DNA of 29,531 nt from an uncultured Bacilli bacterium (GCA_934153945.1 CAKPFM010000013.1:1-29531); one strand, 5' to 3'. Shown: positions 7,420 to 15,882, numbered from the stretch's first letter. Notes: generated by a model from the sequence alone, not told the origin. Numbers and translations are program-made.

Positions 7420-8478
7420 ATGAATAATAGAAGTAGAGTTGTAATAGCAGTATTAGTAGTTCTTTTACTAGCACTAACAGGTTATATATTGTATGATAAA
7501 GCAATAAATAAAAAAGGAACAACAATTAATAATGGATTAATAGAAAAGGTAATGAAAGACAATCCTGATTATGAATTTGTTGACATTGGAACATATAATA
7601 GTCAAGATATTGACTATAAATATGAAAAACTTAATTCAGTTATAACTATTTGGAATTCAAATACAAATGATAGAAATCCAATTGATATCAATTTAGAAAT
7701 CCAAAATGGTAAACTAATATATCAAATAGCTGGAAAAAACTATGAGTCAAAAACATTTAATAATGTAAAAAAAGTTTCAGCTAGAATGCATGCTGGTACA
7801 ACAGGAGCCGACTACCAAATAATAGTATTAACAACAGATGGAAAATTATATAGAAGTACTAATGATTCAGAATCAAAACTTGAAAATCAAAAATTAATCG
7901 ATGAAATCGATAAATCATTTAAACAAATACAAATGACAGGATTTGAAGTAGAAGATTTTAAATTTACACGTTATATAGCGGCAGATTCAATTTTAGTGGC
8001 AATAGATTCAAATAATAGTAAATCATTAATAAAATGTGAAGAATCAGAAGATTATTGTACAAGAATAACTAATCAAGGAATACTAGATTATGTAAGAACA
8101 ATTGGATGGGAAATGCCAACAATAATTAACAAAGATGGCTCTATTTGCATTGATGAATGTAAATCTAACGGAAAAGTAAAATATAACAATGAAATTTTAA
8201 AAATCCAATCTTTATTTATGTTTTTAGAAAAAAGTGAATTAAAATATTATGAATATGTAATAGATAGACAAGGATATCTATATAAGATTGAATTATCTGG
8301 AGTGGTATTTGACATGGATTATAATATTTATAAAGAAAGTGAATCACTTGTTAAAAAAGTAGGATACAAAAAATTAAATAATGAAGAAACAGCAATTATA
8401 CTTGTTTGTGAAGATGGAAGTACTAAAAAAATTACTGCTTTAAATGTATTTGATTATAGTGGAAAAATAGCTGAATAG
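7420..8478 (+). CDS. Anchored extracytoplasmic protein A of a tandem paralogous pair
   Basis: The 352-residue protein has one N-terminal membrane segment (VVIAVLVVLLLALTGYILY, about residues 7-25) after NNRSR, then a polar extracytoplasmic domain. It is a close paralogue of the gene at 8489: the SD, first ~28 codons and motifs such as MKDNP, FNNVKK, GTTG, LTTDGKLY, DKSF and YLYKIEL are shared. The LTTDGKLY and QGYLYKIEL motifs recall short beta-propeller-like repeats, but no family was recognised. The domain contains Cys pairs that could form disulfides. ATG is preceded by AGGAGTGAT. It may be a surface or sensory protein; function unknown. Confidence 0.65.
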   Translation: MNNRSRVVIAVLVVLLLALTGYILYDKAINKKGTTINNGLIEKVMKDNPDYEFVDIGTYNSQDIDYKYEKLNSVITIWNSNTNDRNPIDINLEIQNGKLIYQIAGKNYESKTFNNVKKVSARMHAGTTGADYQIIVLTTDGKLYRSTNDSESKLENQKLIDEIDKSFKQIQMTGFEVEDFKFTRYIAADSILVAIDSNNSKSLIKCEESEDYCTRITNQGILDYVRTIGWEMPTIINKDGSICIDECKSNGKVKYNNEILKIQSLFMFLEKSELKYYEYVIDRQGYLYKIELSGVVFDMDYNIYKESESLVKKVGYKKLNNEETAIILVCEDGSTKKITALNVFDYSGKIAE

Positions 8479-8488
8479 GAGTGATTGT

Positions 8489-9529
8489 ATGAGCAATAAA
8501 AATAGAGTTGTAATAGCAGTATTAGTAGTTCTTTTACTAGCACTAACAGGTTATATAGTATATGATAAAACAATAAATAAAAAAGAAACAACAAATAATA
8601 ATGAATTAATAGAAAAAATAATGAAAGACAATCCAAGTTATAATTATGTTGATATTGGAATATACAATAAACAAGATATTGATTATGAGTATTCGGAATT
8701 TCAATTTAATATTAATTTTTATAACTATGGTGAAGGTTTTATTGATATTACTTTTGAGGTACAAAATAATAAATTAATTTATTATTATCAAGATAAACGC
8801 TATGAATCAACAAGATTTAATAATGTAAAAAAAGCTACAATGGTAACTGAAGGTACAACAGGTCCACAATGTATGATAGTGTTATTAACAACTGATGGAA
8901 ATTTATATAGCAATGCTGCTGCAAATGACTGTTCTATTGAAGGAAAGATGGAAATCGAACAACTAATTGCTAATATTGATAAATCATTTGAGAAAATAGA
9001 TTTGTCAGAATTTAAAGTAGAAGATTTTAAAATTGCTTCTTCAGTTGTAATGGCAACAGATTTGAATAATAATAAAAAATCATTAATGTGTTCTAGAGGA
9101 AATGGTTGTGAAATACTAACTAAAGGATTAGATATTATAAAAACAATTGGAATGGGTCAAGATTCATATAAAATCAACACAGATGGTTCAATTAATATTG
9201 GAGTAATAGATGAACAAATAAAATATAATAACACAACTTTAAAAATACAATCTATTTTTGAAGCTGTTGGGTATATTAATGATAGATTCACTTATTATGT
9301 AGTAGATCAACAAGGTTATTTATATAAAATTGAATTAATGTTTGATGATAAAGATGAAGAATATTATAATATTTATAAACAAAGTGAATCACCTGTTAAA
9401 AAAATAGGATACCAAAAATTAAATGATGGAAGCATATCACTAATATTTATTTGTGAAGATGGAACTAAATTTATTAGCAATACACAAAAACATAGTATGT
9501 ATGATTTTAATAACAAAATAGGTAATTAA
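8489..9529 (+). CDS. Anchored extracytoplasmic protein B of a tandem paralogous pair
   Basis: The 346-residue protein is a paralogue of 7420-8478 and starts 10 nt after its stop codon with the same SD (AGGAGTGATTGT). The membrane anchor is almost identical (VVIAVLVVLLLALTGYIVY); the exported domain has diverged more, with conserved MKDNPSYNYVDIG, FNNVKK, TTDGNLYS, DKSFEKI and GYLYKIEL. This is an example of a constant anchor with a divergent exported part, milder than in the pilin pairs. The transcription unit ends at the terminator at 9548. Confidence 0.65.
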   Translation: MSNKNRVVIAVLVVLLLALTGYIVYDKTINKKETTNNNELIEKIMKDNPSYNYVDIGIYNKQDIDYEYSEFQFNINFYNYGEGFIDITFEVQNNKLIYYYQDKRYESTRFNNVKKATMVTEGTTGPQCMIVLLTTDGNLYSNAAANDCSIEGKMEIEQLIANIDKSFEKIDLSEFKVEDFKIASSVVMATDLNNNKKSLMCSRGNGCEILTKGLDIIKTIGMGQDSYKINTDGSINIGVIDEQIKYNNTTLKIQSIFEAVGYINDRFTYYVVDQQGYLYKIELMFDDKDEEYYNIYKQSESPVKKIGYQKLNDGSISLIFICEDGTKFISNTQKHSMYDFNNKIGN

Positions 9530-9547
9530 AAAAGATTTTAAATAAAG

Positions 9548-9575
9548 AGTAAAGTTGTGTAAACTTTACTTTTTT
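9548..9575 (+). terminator. Intrinsic terminator after the tandem pair
   Basis: AGTAAAGTT (9548-9556) pairs with AACTTTACT (9562-9570), followed by TTTTT. A strong 9-bp perfect stem, 18 bp after the stop codon. Confidence 0.85.
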
Positions 9576-9579
9576 AGTA

Positions 9580-9608
9580 TTTCAACAAATAAAAGATTAT
9601 GATACAAT
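9580..9608 (+). promoter_or_regulatory. Promoter of the candidate small RNA
   Basis: TTTCAA (9580-9585), 17-bp spacer and TACAAT (9603-9608) lie just after the upstream terminator. Transcription would start near 9615, at the first base of the folded segment described next. Confidence 0.45.
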
Positions 9609-9614
9609 CAAAAT

Positions 9615-9702
9615 GAAGTTAGAAAGACTGAGAACAGTCATAATAGAATAAAAAAAGGGGTTATTTTTCTAACTTTATTAAGGAGATAAAATCTCTTTTT
9701 TT
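9615..9702 (+). ncRNA. Candidate free-standing structured small RNA (~90 nt)
   Basis: AAGTTAGAAA (9616-9625) pairs perfectly with TTTCTAACTT (9666-9675). Inside, directly stacked, GACTG-AGAA-CAGTC (9626-9639) forms a hairpin, followed by a purine-rich single strand with seven A and four G. Then comes a terminator hairpin, AGGAGAT/ATCTCTT (9681-9697), with a T run. The segment has its own promoter and terminator and lies between an upstream terminator and the separate promoter of the kinase gene. A 12-codon frame (MKLERLRTVIIE) starts at 9613 but has no SD. No known RNA family was recognised. Confidence 0.5.
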
Positions 9703-9703
9703 A

Positions 9704-9731
9704 TTGTAATTTTAAAAAAAATGTGTATAAT
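9704..9731 (+). promoter_or_regulatory. Promoter of the HipA-like gene
   Basis: TTGTAA (9704-9709), 16-bp spacer and TATAAT (9726-9731). The start codon is at 9757 with SD AGGTGAT, giving a leader of roughly 20 nt. Confidence 0.6.
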
Positions 9732-9756
9732 AAATAATCAATTCAGGTGATAATAT

Positions 9757-10608
9757 ATGGATATATTAACAAAACTTATTACAAAAGATACTGATATAAT
9801 ACTACTAACAAATGAAAATATAACTTTGAAAGATAAATATGAAATATTAGGATACACATCTGTTTTAGCAGATTATTATGTATCTTATATATATAAAAAT
9901 AATGACAATATATATTATTTTAAAGAACAAAGTAAAAATAGAGATTATCCATTCGCATTAATAGAAGAACTAATGGGTACATATTTATGTAATTATTTAA
10001 ATTTAAAATCAATTAAATATTCAGTAGCAACTAATGGATGTAAATATGGTTTAGCATCATTGAATTTTAAAGATGATCAACATAAATATTATTTTTTCAA
10101 TGATTTTATAAATAAAGAAAGTATAGAAAATGGTTTATATAATTTAAATGTCTTAAAAGATTTATGTATAAATAAAGATAATTATGAAGAATTAATTAAA
10201 CAAATAATGGATTTAATTGTTCTTGATATTTATATGGTTCAATGTGATAGGAGTAATATAAATATACAATTTCAAATAGATAAAAAAACAAAATATTTAA
10301 GTTTAGCTCCAATATATGATTTTTCAAATTGTTACTTTAAATTTAATAGTGATATACAAGTATATAATGCTATTTTACAAATTAATCAAAAAAATATAAT
10401 AAAATTACTTAAAAATTATAAATATTTTAAAGAAAAAATAAATTATATTTTAGAAAATGATATGTCTAAAATTTGGGAACAAATATGTATAGATTATAAA
10501 TTAAATCAAGAATGTTCAATTTATGAAAACATCAATGATTATTATAAATCTAAATATAATAGTCAAAAAAAATATATAAAACAACTAATAAAAGATGTAC
10601 AATTATAA
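9757..10608 (+). CDS. HipA-like Ser/Thr kinase, stand-alone
   Basis: The 283-residue protein has features of the HipA/CtkA kinase fold. There is a Lys in YYFKEQ (possible ATP-binding Lys, about 65-70), a helix with ALIEELMGTYLCNYLNL as in the HipA core, the catalytic loop LDIYMVQCDRSNINIQF (Asp near 164, Asn near 169), and LSLAPIYDFSNC (about 180-192), which matches the metal-binding LAPxYD motif. HipA proteins phosphorylate translation factors and cause growth arrest, usually with an HTH antitoxin HipB. No HipB-like gene is adjacent, and the N-terminal HipA subdomain is absent or reduced. The group is diverse, so the substrate is unknown. The start has SD AGGTGATAAT. Confidence 0.65.
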   Translation: MDILTKLITKDTDIILLTNENITLKDKYEILGYTSVLADYYVSYIYKNNDNIYYFKEQSKNRDYPFALIEELMGTYLCNYLNLKSIKYSVATNGCKYGLASLNFKDDQHKYYFFNDFINKESIENGLYNLNVLKDLCINKDNYEELIKQIMDLIVLDIYMVQCDRSNINIQFQIDKKTKYLSLAPIYDFSNCYFKFNSDIQVYNAILQINQKNIIKLLKNYKYFKEKINYILENDMSKIWEQICIDYKLNQECSIYENINDYYKSKYNSQKKYIKQLIKDVQL

Positions 10609-10624
10609 TTAATTGTAGTATAAT
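10596..10624 (+). promoter_or_regulatory. Promoter of the T-box/hisS/aspS operon
   Basis: TGTACA (10596-10601), 17-bp spacer and TATAAT (10619-10624). The -35 box lies in the end of the preceding gene and overlaps a palindrome TACAATTA-TAAT-TAATTGTA (10598-10617) spanning its stop codon. Confidence 0.5.
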
Positions 10625-10639
10625 ACAGTTATAATAATT

Positions 10640-10830
10640 ATTTGTTTGAAAGAGTATTTTAGTTATTTTTTAAAGAGAGAGTATGTTTGGTGTAAATACT
10701 TAAAAATAAATAAAAGAAGACATCAAATGAGAGATAATCGTGTTTTCGCGTTAAGAAATTGAGTGTATAGAAATATCTATAAAGTAAGGTGGTACCGCGA
10801 TAATTCGTCCTTACAATATAGATATTTTTT
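10640..10830 (+). promoter_or_regulatory. T-box leader, candidate Asp (GAC) specifier
   Basis: The T-box sequence AAGGTGGTACCGCG is at 10786-10799. It folds as an antiterminator: AAGG/CCTT, bulge TGGTACC, and GCG/CGT (10796-10808). A terminator can instead form between AAATATCTAT (10771-10780) and ATAGATATTT, followed by T (to 10830). Upstream are the AGAGAG and GGTGTAAAT elements of stem I (10675-10697) and GAA-GAC-ATC, whose GAC at 10719-10721 is the candidate specifier codon. A stem III hairpin (CGTG/CGCG) is near 10739-10750. Binding of uncharged tRNA to the TGGT bulge would allow read-through. GAC fits the aspS gene in the operon. Confidence 0.9.
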
Positions 10831-10848
10831 GTATTTAGGAGGGTTTTT

Positions 10849-12315
10849 ATGATAGAAAATTTAGCAGCGAGATATAAAAAAGTTAAAATTCAAGAAGGAA
10901 TATATGTATATAGATTTGTAGAAGTATTACAAAATGTGGAATACAATGCAATGGAAAATACTATAGAATATATGAAAAATAATGATAAAAAAACAATATA
11001 TGATATGGAAGATATAACATTCACAATAACTGATGAAAAGAATTGCTTTAGTGATTATATAGAAATAGATGATTTAAAAAATATTTATGGTGATGTAGAA
11101 GATTCAAAAATATTAGAATGTTTTAAAAATGATTGTGTTGATATTATTCGTTTTGGAATTTTTGATGAGGAAAATGAAACACTTAAAATTGTAAGTTCTG
11201 AAACAAATGATTTATTACAAGCAAAACCTGATTCAAATGAATTAAATTTTTGTATATTATCATATATTAATGATAATGATTTACAAGTAATGTTACCATA
11301 TGAAGCGTTGAAACAATTTATAGATCAATTAGAATCAAAACAAAGTGATGTTGTTTTAAGAAAATTATGTGAAATAAAAGACGCTATTGAAAACTTTACA
11401 CCAGATGAAATATTAGAACAAATAGAAGAAACTGATCAACAAGAAGAAACTAATCAACAAGAAGAAATTATTACCTATAATATTACAGAAGATTTAGATT
11501 CGTTAGTTGGACTAAAAGATATAAAATATGAAGTTGAAAAATTAAGAGCTTATTTATCATTCATAAGTAAAAGCAAAGATAAATTAAATTTAGAAGTACC
11601 AAATTTAAATATGGTTTTTTATGGTAATCCAGGAACAGGAAAAACTACAGTAGCTCGTGCTATATCAAAGATATTATATTCACTAGGATATATTAAATCA
11701 GATAAATTCAAAGAAGCTACTACAGGTGATTTTATAGCAGGATATGTAGGACAAACAGCTTTAAAGACAAAAGGGTTAATTGCGCAAAATAAAGGTGGAG
11801 TAATATTCATTGATGAAGCTTACTCATTCTCATCAAATGGCCAAGAATTTGCTGATGAAGCCTTAGTAGAAATACTAAAAGAAATGGAAAATAAAGAAAC
11901 CGTTTTCATATTCGCTGGTTATACAAATGAAATGAAAAACTTTATTTCTATGAATCCAGGTATTCAATCAAGAGTAAGTACATATTTAGAATTCAAAGAT
12001 TATTCATTAGAAGAATTAACAAATATATTTATGAATAAAGTAGAAAAGAGTAAATTAAAAGTAACAGATGAAGCTTTGGAAAAGGTGAAACAAATAATAG
12101 AAAAAGCTAAAAATACAAATGAAAAATTTGGTAATGCTAGATTTATAATGCAATTATTTAATAAAATATTATTAATTCATTCTTTAAATGTAGAAAATAT
12201 TGATAGCGAAGATATTTACACAATAACTGGATATGATATAAATGATAATTTAAATAAAGAACTAAATATTAATGGTAAACAAAAAACAATAGGATTTAAA
12301 GGAGGCATAAAATGA
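10849..12315 (+). CDS. SpoVK/CbxX-type AAA+ ATPase
   Basis: The 488-residue protein has an uncharacterised N-terminal part (about 1-215, acidic, with a Gln/Glu-rich linker EETDQQEETNQQ) followed by one AAA+ domain of the CbxX/CfxQ/SpoVK type. It has DSLVGLKDIKYEVEKL, Walker A GNPGTGKTT (about 259-267), pore-loop-like GYVGQTA, Walker B VIFIDEAYSF (about 317-326), sensor region FIFAGYTNEM, and an Arg-finger region IQSRVSTYLEF. SpoVK of Bacillus is a sporulation protein; other relatives are Rubisco activases. The start has strong SD AGGAGGG. It is the first gene behind the T-box and overlaps hisS by 4 nt (ATGA), so its expression follows aminoacyl-tRNA supply, which is unusual for this family. 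Confidence 0.82.
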   Translation: MIENLAARYKKVKIQEGIYVYRFVEVLQNVEYNAMENTIEYMKNNDKKTIYDMEDITFTITDEKNCFSDYIEIDDLKNIYGDVEDSKILECFKNDCVDIIRFGIFDEENETLKIVSSETNDLLQAKPDSNELNFCILSYINDNDLQVMLPYEALKQFIDQLESKQSDVVLRKLCEIKDAIENFTPDEILEQIEETDQQEETNQQEEIITYNITEDLDSLVGLKDIKYEVEKLRAYLSFISKSKDKLNLEVPNLNMVFYGNPGTGKTTVARAISKILYSLGYIKSDKFKEATTGDFIAGYVGQTALKTKGLIAQNKGGVIFIDEAYSFSSNGQEFADEALVEILKEMENKETVFIFAGYTNEMKNFISMNPGIQSRVSTYLEFKDYSLEELTNIFMNKVEKSKLKVTDEALEKVKQIIEKAKNTNEKFGNARFIMQLFNKILLIHSLNVENIDSEDIYTITGYDINDNLNKELNINGKQKTIGFKGGIK

Positions 12316-13604
12316 TACAAAAACCAAAAGGAACATATGATGTATATTCTAAAAAAGGGAAAGAAATAATATACATTGAAAATTTATTACAAGGTTTAAT
12401 GGAAAAATATAACTATGAATATTTTAGAACACCTATATTTGAAGCAAGTGAACTATTTCATAGAGGAGTAGGAGTAACTACAGATATAGTAACAAAAGAG
12501 ACATACGACTTCAAAGATAGAGGAGATAGATTAATGACTTTAAGACCAGAAGGTACTGCTGGTATTGTCAGAAGTTATGTAGAAAATAAAATGTATGGAA
12601 ATGCCACTCAACCTGTAAAAGCTTGGTACTTTGGTCCAATGTATAGATATGAACGTCCTCAATCAGGAAGATTTAGAGAATTTTATCAGTTTGGTGTAGA
12701 AGTATTTGGATCAACTGATCCTGCTACAGATGCCGAAGTAATAAGTATACCAGTAAACTTATATAAACTACTAGGTTTAAAAGGTATAAAAGTAAATATT
12801 AATTCATTAGGTGATAAGGAATCAAGAGAAAATTATCGTAATGCATTAATAGAACATTTTAAGCCTTATATAGATACACTATGTGATGATTGTAAAGAAA
12901 GATTTTTAAAAAATCCATTACGTATATTAGATTGTAAAGTAGATGCTGAAAAAGAATGTATAAAAAACGCACCAAAAACAATAGATTATTTAAATGAATC
13001 TAGTAAACAACATTTTGATAAAGTATGTAAGTATTTAGATAGTATGAATATTGAATATATAATAAATCCTAATGTAGTAAGAGGATTAGATTACTATACA
13101 CATACTGTATTTGAAGTAGAAGCAAATGTAGAAGGTTTTGGTAGTCAAAATGTATTATGTGGTGGTGGAAGATATGATAGTTTAGTAAAAACTATTTCAG
13201 ACATAGATTCACCAGGAGTAGGATTTGCTTTAGGACTAGAAAGACTTTTAACAGCTCTAGAATTTGAAAATATTAATTTAGTAGAAGATGAACATTTAGA
13301 TATTTATATAATTCCATTAAGTGAAAATGAAAAAGAAATATCTATGAGTATTTTAAATGGGTTAAGATTAAGTGGATTTAGTGCTGATATAGATTATATG
13401 AATCGTAATATTAAAGGAAACTTTAAACAAGCTGATAGATTAAATGCTAAATTTGTAATAGTAATTGGTGATGAAGAAGCAAAAACAAATATATTAACAA
13501 TAAAAAATAATCATACTAAAGAAGAATATAAAGTAAAACTAGATGATTTGATAGACTTTTTAGATGAAAACTTAGATGAATGTGATTGTGGATGTAATGA
13601 GTAA
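12312..13604 (+). CDS. hisS: Histidyl-tRNA synthetase
   Basis: The 430-residue class II synthetase charges tRNA-His in the cytoplasm. Motif 1 region is at IFEASELFHRGVG, motif 2 at YRYERPQSGRFREFYQFGVE, the HisA/HisB signatures at LDYYTHTVFE and GGGRYDSL, and motif 3 at GVGFALGLERL. A C-terminal anticodon-binding domain follows (from about 330). The length fits the bacterial family (420-430). The last residues are Cys/Asp-rich (ECDCGCNE), which is unusual and may be a clade-specific tail. It starts inside the stop of the AAA+ gene and is overlapped by the next gene by 8 nt. It is under the upstream T-box. Confidence 0.97.
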   Translation: MIQKPKGTYDVYSKKGKEIIYIENLLQGLMEKYNYEYFRTPIFEASELFHRGVGVTTDIVTKETYDFKDRGDRLMTLRPEGTAGIVRSYVENKMYGNATQPVKAWYFGPMYRYERPQSGRFREFYQFGVEVFGSTDPATDAEVISIPVNLYKLLGLKGIKVNINSLGDKESRENYRNALIEHFKPYIDTLCDDCKERFLKNPLRILDCKVDAEKECIKNAPKTIDYLNESSKQHFDKVCKYLDSMNIEYIINPNVVRGLDYYTHTVFEVEANVEGFGSQNVLCGGGRYDSLVKTISDIDSPGVGFALGLERLLTALEFENINLVEDEHLDIYIIPLSENEKEISMSILNGLRLSGFSADIDYMNRNIKGNFKQADRLNAKFVIVIGDEEAKTNILTIKNNHTKEEYKVKLDDLIDFLDENLDECDCGCNE

Positions 13605-14526
13605 AACATATTTAGAGTATTATTTAGAATATTTAGATTATTCAAATATTCCTAAACATCTAATTAAATATTTAAAAACACCTTCTTTACAAAGATTAAA
13701 AAAAGTTGGTTATTTTTGCGGGATGGATTATGCTTCAAAAAAAATATATAATTTTAGGGAATATATTAGTAGATATGATCATTCATTAACTTGTAGTTTA
13801 CTTACATATAAATTAACTAAAAATAAAATTTATTCCATAGCCGCACTTTTTCATGATATAGCAACACCTTCTTTTTCACATGTAATAGATTACATGAATG
13901 GTGATTATGAATTACAAGAGAGTACTGAAGAATATACAGAAAATATATTAAAAAACGATTTATATTTATTAGATTGTTTAAAAGAAGATAATATAAATAT
14001 TGAGGACATAATTGATTTTAAAAATTATTCAATAGTAGACAATGATAGACCAAAAGTATGTGCCGATAGAATAGATGGAGTAATATTAACTGGTATAGGA
14101 TGGACTAAAAATGTAACAAAAGATGATATAACAAATATACTAAATGATATGGTAATATATCAAAATGAGGATAATGAAGAAGAAATAGGATTTAAAACTT
14201 TAGAAATAGCGCATAAAGTATTAGAAATTAGTAAAAGTATTGATATTTATTGTCATTCAAAAGAAGACAATTATATGATGCAATTACTAGCTAAAATAAC
14301 CGCATATGCTATAGAAAAGAAATATATATCATATGATAGTTTGTACTCATATGATGAAGAACAGATATTTAAAATATTAAAAAATATAAATGATTTGTAT
14401 TTACAAAAATTAATTTATGAATTTCAAAATATAGAATTAAAAGAAATACCTGAAATTTCATTACCTAACGTTAAAATAAGAAAATTAAACCCTATTGTTA
14501 ATAATAAAAGATGTAAAGGAGAATAA
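13597..14526 (+). CDS. HD-domain phosphohydrolase
   Basis: The protein has 309 residues from ATG 13597; an in-frame ATG at 13576 lies deeper inside hisS and is less likely. HD-superfamily residues are visible in order: His in SRYDHS (about 62), His-Asp in ALFHDIATPSFSH (about 85-86, with a further His), and Asp in DRIDG (about 157). The order H...HD...D and TPSFSH are typical of dGTPase/SAMHD1-like and related metal-dependent phosphohydrolases. The substrate cannot be assigned. It sits between hisS and aspS in the T-box operon, 2 nt before aspS. No obvious SD for either start; translational coupling with hisS is likely. Confidence 0.8.
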   Translation: MSKTYLEYYLEYLDYSNIPKHLIKYLKTPSLQRLKKVGYFCGMDYASKKIYNFREYISRYDHSLTCSLLTYKLTKNKIYSIAALFHDIATPSFSHVIDYMNGDYELQESTEEYTENILKNDLYLLDCLKEDNINIEDIIDFKNYSIVDNDRPKVCADRIDGVILTGIGWTKNVTKDDITNILNDMVIYQNEDNEEEIGFKTLEIAHKVLEISKSIDIYCHSKEDNYMMQLLAKITAYAIEKKYISYDSLYSYDEEQIFKILKNINDLYLQKLIYEFQNIELKEIPEISLPNVKIRKLNPIVNNKRCKGE

Positions 14527-14528
14527 CA

Positions 14529-15839
14529 ATGAAAATAAGTGAACTTAAAAATCATATAGATGAAGAAATAGAAATACAAGGATTTGTAGATAATGTAAGA
14601 AATATTAAATGGGTACAATTTATAGTACTAAGAGATACTACTGGAAAAATTCAAATAACTATAGAAAAATCAGTAGAAGAAAATAAACAAATGGTAGAAT
14701 TAGTAGAAACTTTAACTAATGAAAGTACTGTAAAAGTAAAAGGAAAAATAATAAAAAATGAAAATGTAAAACTAAATGGTATGGAAATAATACCAACAAG
14801 TATTGAAGTAACATCCGTTTCAGCTCCTGAATTACCAATAAACTATAAAGATTTAGAAAATATAAATCTAGATACAAGATTAGATTATAGATTTTTAGAT
14901 TTAAGAAATGAAAAAAATGCATTAATATTTAAAGTACAAAGTACTTTAGTAAGATATATGAGAGAATATTTATATAACAATAATTTTATAGAAATACATA
15001 CACCTAAATTAATAGGTGCAGCTAGTGAATCAGGTAGTGAAGTATTTGAAGTAAAATATTTTGATAGATTAGCTTACTTAGCTCAATCACCACAATTTTA
15101 TAAACAAATGGCTATGTCATCAGGTTTTGAAAGAATATTTGAAGTAGCTCCTTGTTTTAGAGCAGAAAATTCAAATACAAATAGGCATGCTACAGAATTT
15201 ACTTCATTCGATGTAGAATTTAGTTATATAAATAGTTTTGAAGATGTAATGAATTTAGAGGCAGAAATGATTACATATGGAATAAAACATACTAAAGAAG
15301 AATTAGGAGATAAAATAAAGGAAGTATTTGGAGTTGATATAGTAGTCCCTAGCTTACCTTTTCCTAAAATGACAGTAGCTGAAATTTATAAAGAAATAGA
15401 AGAAAGATATGGATATAAAGTAGATGATTCTGAAAAAACAGATTTAACTACAGAAGCAGAAAAATTAGTAGGTAAATTAGCTCATGATAAATATAATCAT
15501 GAATACATGTTTGTAACAGAATTTCCTGCTGAAAAAAGACCTTTCTATCATATGAGAGATGAAAATGGTATTTTACAAGGATATGATTTAATATGGAAAG
15601 GCATGGAAATAACTTCTGGGGCTGAGAGGGAACATAGATATGATAAATTATTAAAATCTGTTCAAGAAAAAGGCTTAGGAGAAGATGTTAAATTTTATTT
15701 AGAATTCTTTAAATATGGATGTCCTCCACATGGTGGTTTTGCTATTGGAGTTGATAGACTTACAATGTTAATATTAGGTATACCAACTATAAAGGAATCA
15801 GAGTTCTTATTTAGAGGTCCTAATAGATTAAATCCATAA
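14529..15839 (+). CDS. aspS: Aspartyl-tRNA synthetase, archaeal type (possibly non-discriminating)
   Basis: The 436-residue class IIb synthetase has an N-terminal OB-fold anticodon domain (about 1-100, QGFVDNVRNIKWVQFIVLRD) and a catalytic domain with FRAENSNTNRHATEFTSFD (motif 2 region) and GGFAIGVDRLTMLILG (motif 3), ending FLFRGPNRLNP. The short length, the absence of the bacterial GAD insertion, and the C-terminal R-x-P end identify the archaeal/eukaryotic-type enzyme, not the ~590-residue bacterial AspRS. Such enzymes in bacteria are often non-discriminating and make Asp-tRNA-Asn for GatCAB; that cannot be read off here. The SD AAAGGAG is well placed. It is the last gene of the T-box operon, and the GAC specifier fits its product. 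Confidence 0.93.
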   Translation: MKISELKNHIDEEIEIQGFVDNVRNIKWVQFIVLRDTTGKIQITIEKSVEENKQMVELVETLTNESTVKVKGKIIKNENVKLNGMEIIPTSIEVTSVSAPELPINYKDLENINLDTRLDYRFLDLRNEKNALIFKVQSTLVRYMREYLYNNNFIEIHTPKLIGAASESGSEVFEVKYFDRLAYLAQSPQFYKQMAMSSGFERIFEVAPCFRAENSNTNRHATEFTSFDVEFSYINSFEDVMNLEAEMITYGIKHTKEELGDKIKEVFGVDIVVPSLPFPKMTVAEIYKEIEERYGYKVDDSEKTDLTTEAEKLVGKLAHDKYNHEYMFVTEFPAEKRPFYHMRDENGILQGYDLIWKGMEITSGAEREHRYDKLLKSVQEKGLGEDVKFYLEFFKYGCPPHGGFAIGVDRLTMLILGIPTIKESEFLFRGPNRLNP

Positions 15840-15846
15840 TAATATT

Positions 15847-15882
15847 AAAATAGTAAAAAATAAAAATTTTACTATTTTTTTG
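15847..15882 (+). terminator. Intrinsic terminator of the hisS-aspS operon
   Basis: AAAATAGTAAAA (15847-15858) pairs with TTTTACTATTTT (15867-15878), then T residues. It starts 7 bp after the aspS stop codon. Confidence 0.8.

Noticed and set aside
9613..9651. 12-codon leader peptide (MKLERLRTVIIE)
   Set aside because: No SD, start at the predicted transcript start, and no run of regulatory codons; the RNA fold explains the segment better.
10598..10617. Terminator after the HipA-like gene
   Set aside because: The palindrome TACAATTA-TAAT-TAATTGTA has no T run and overlaps the promoter of the T-box operon.
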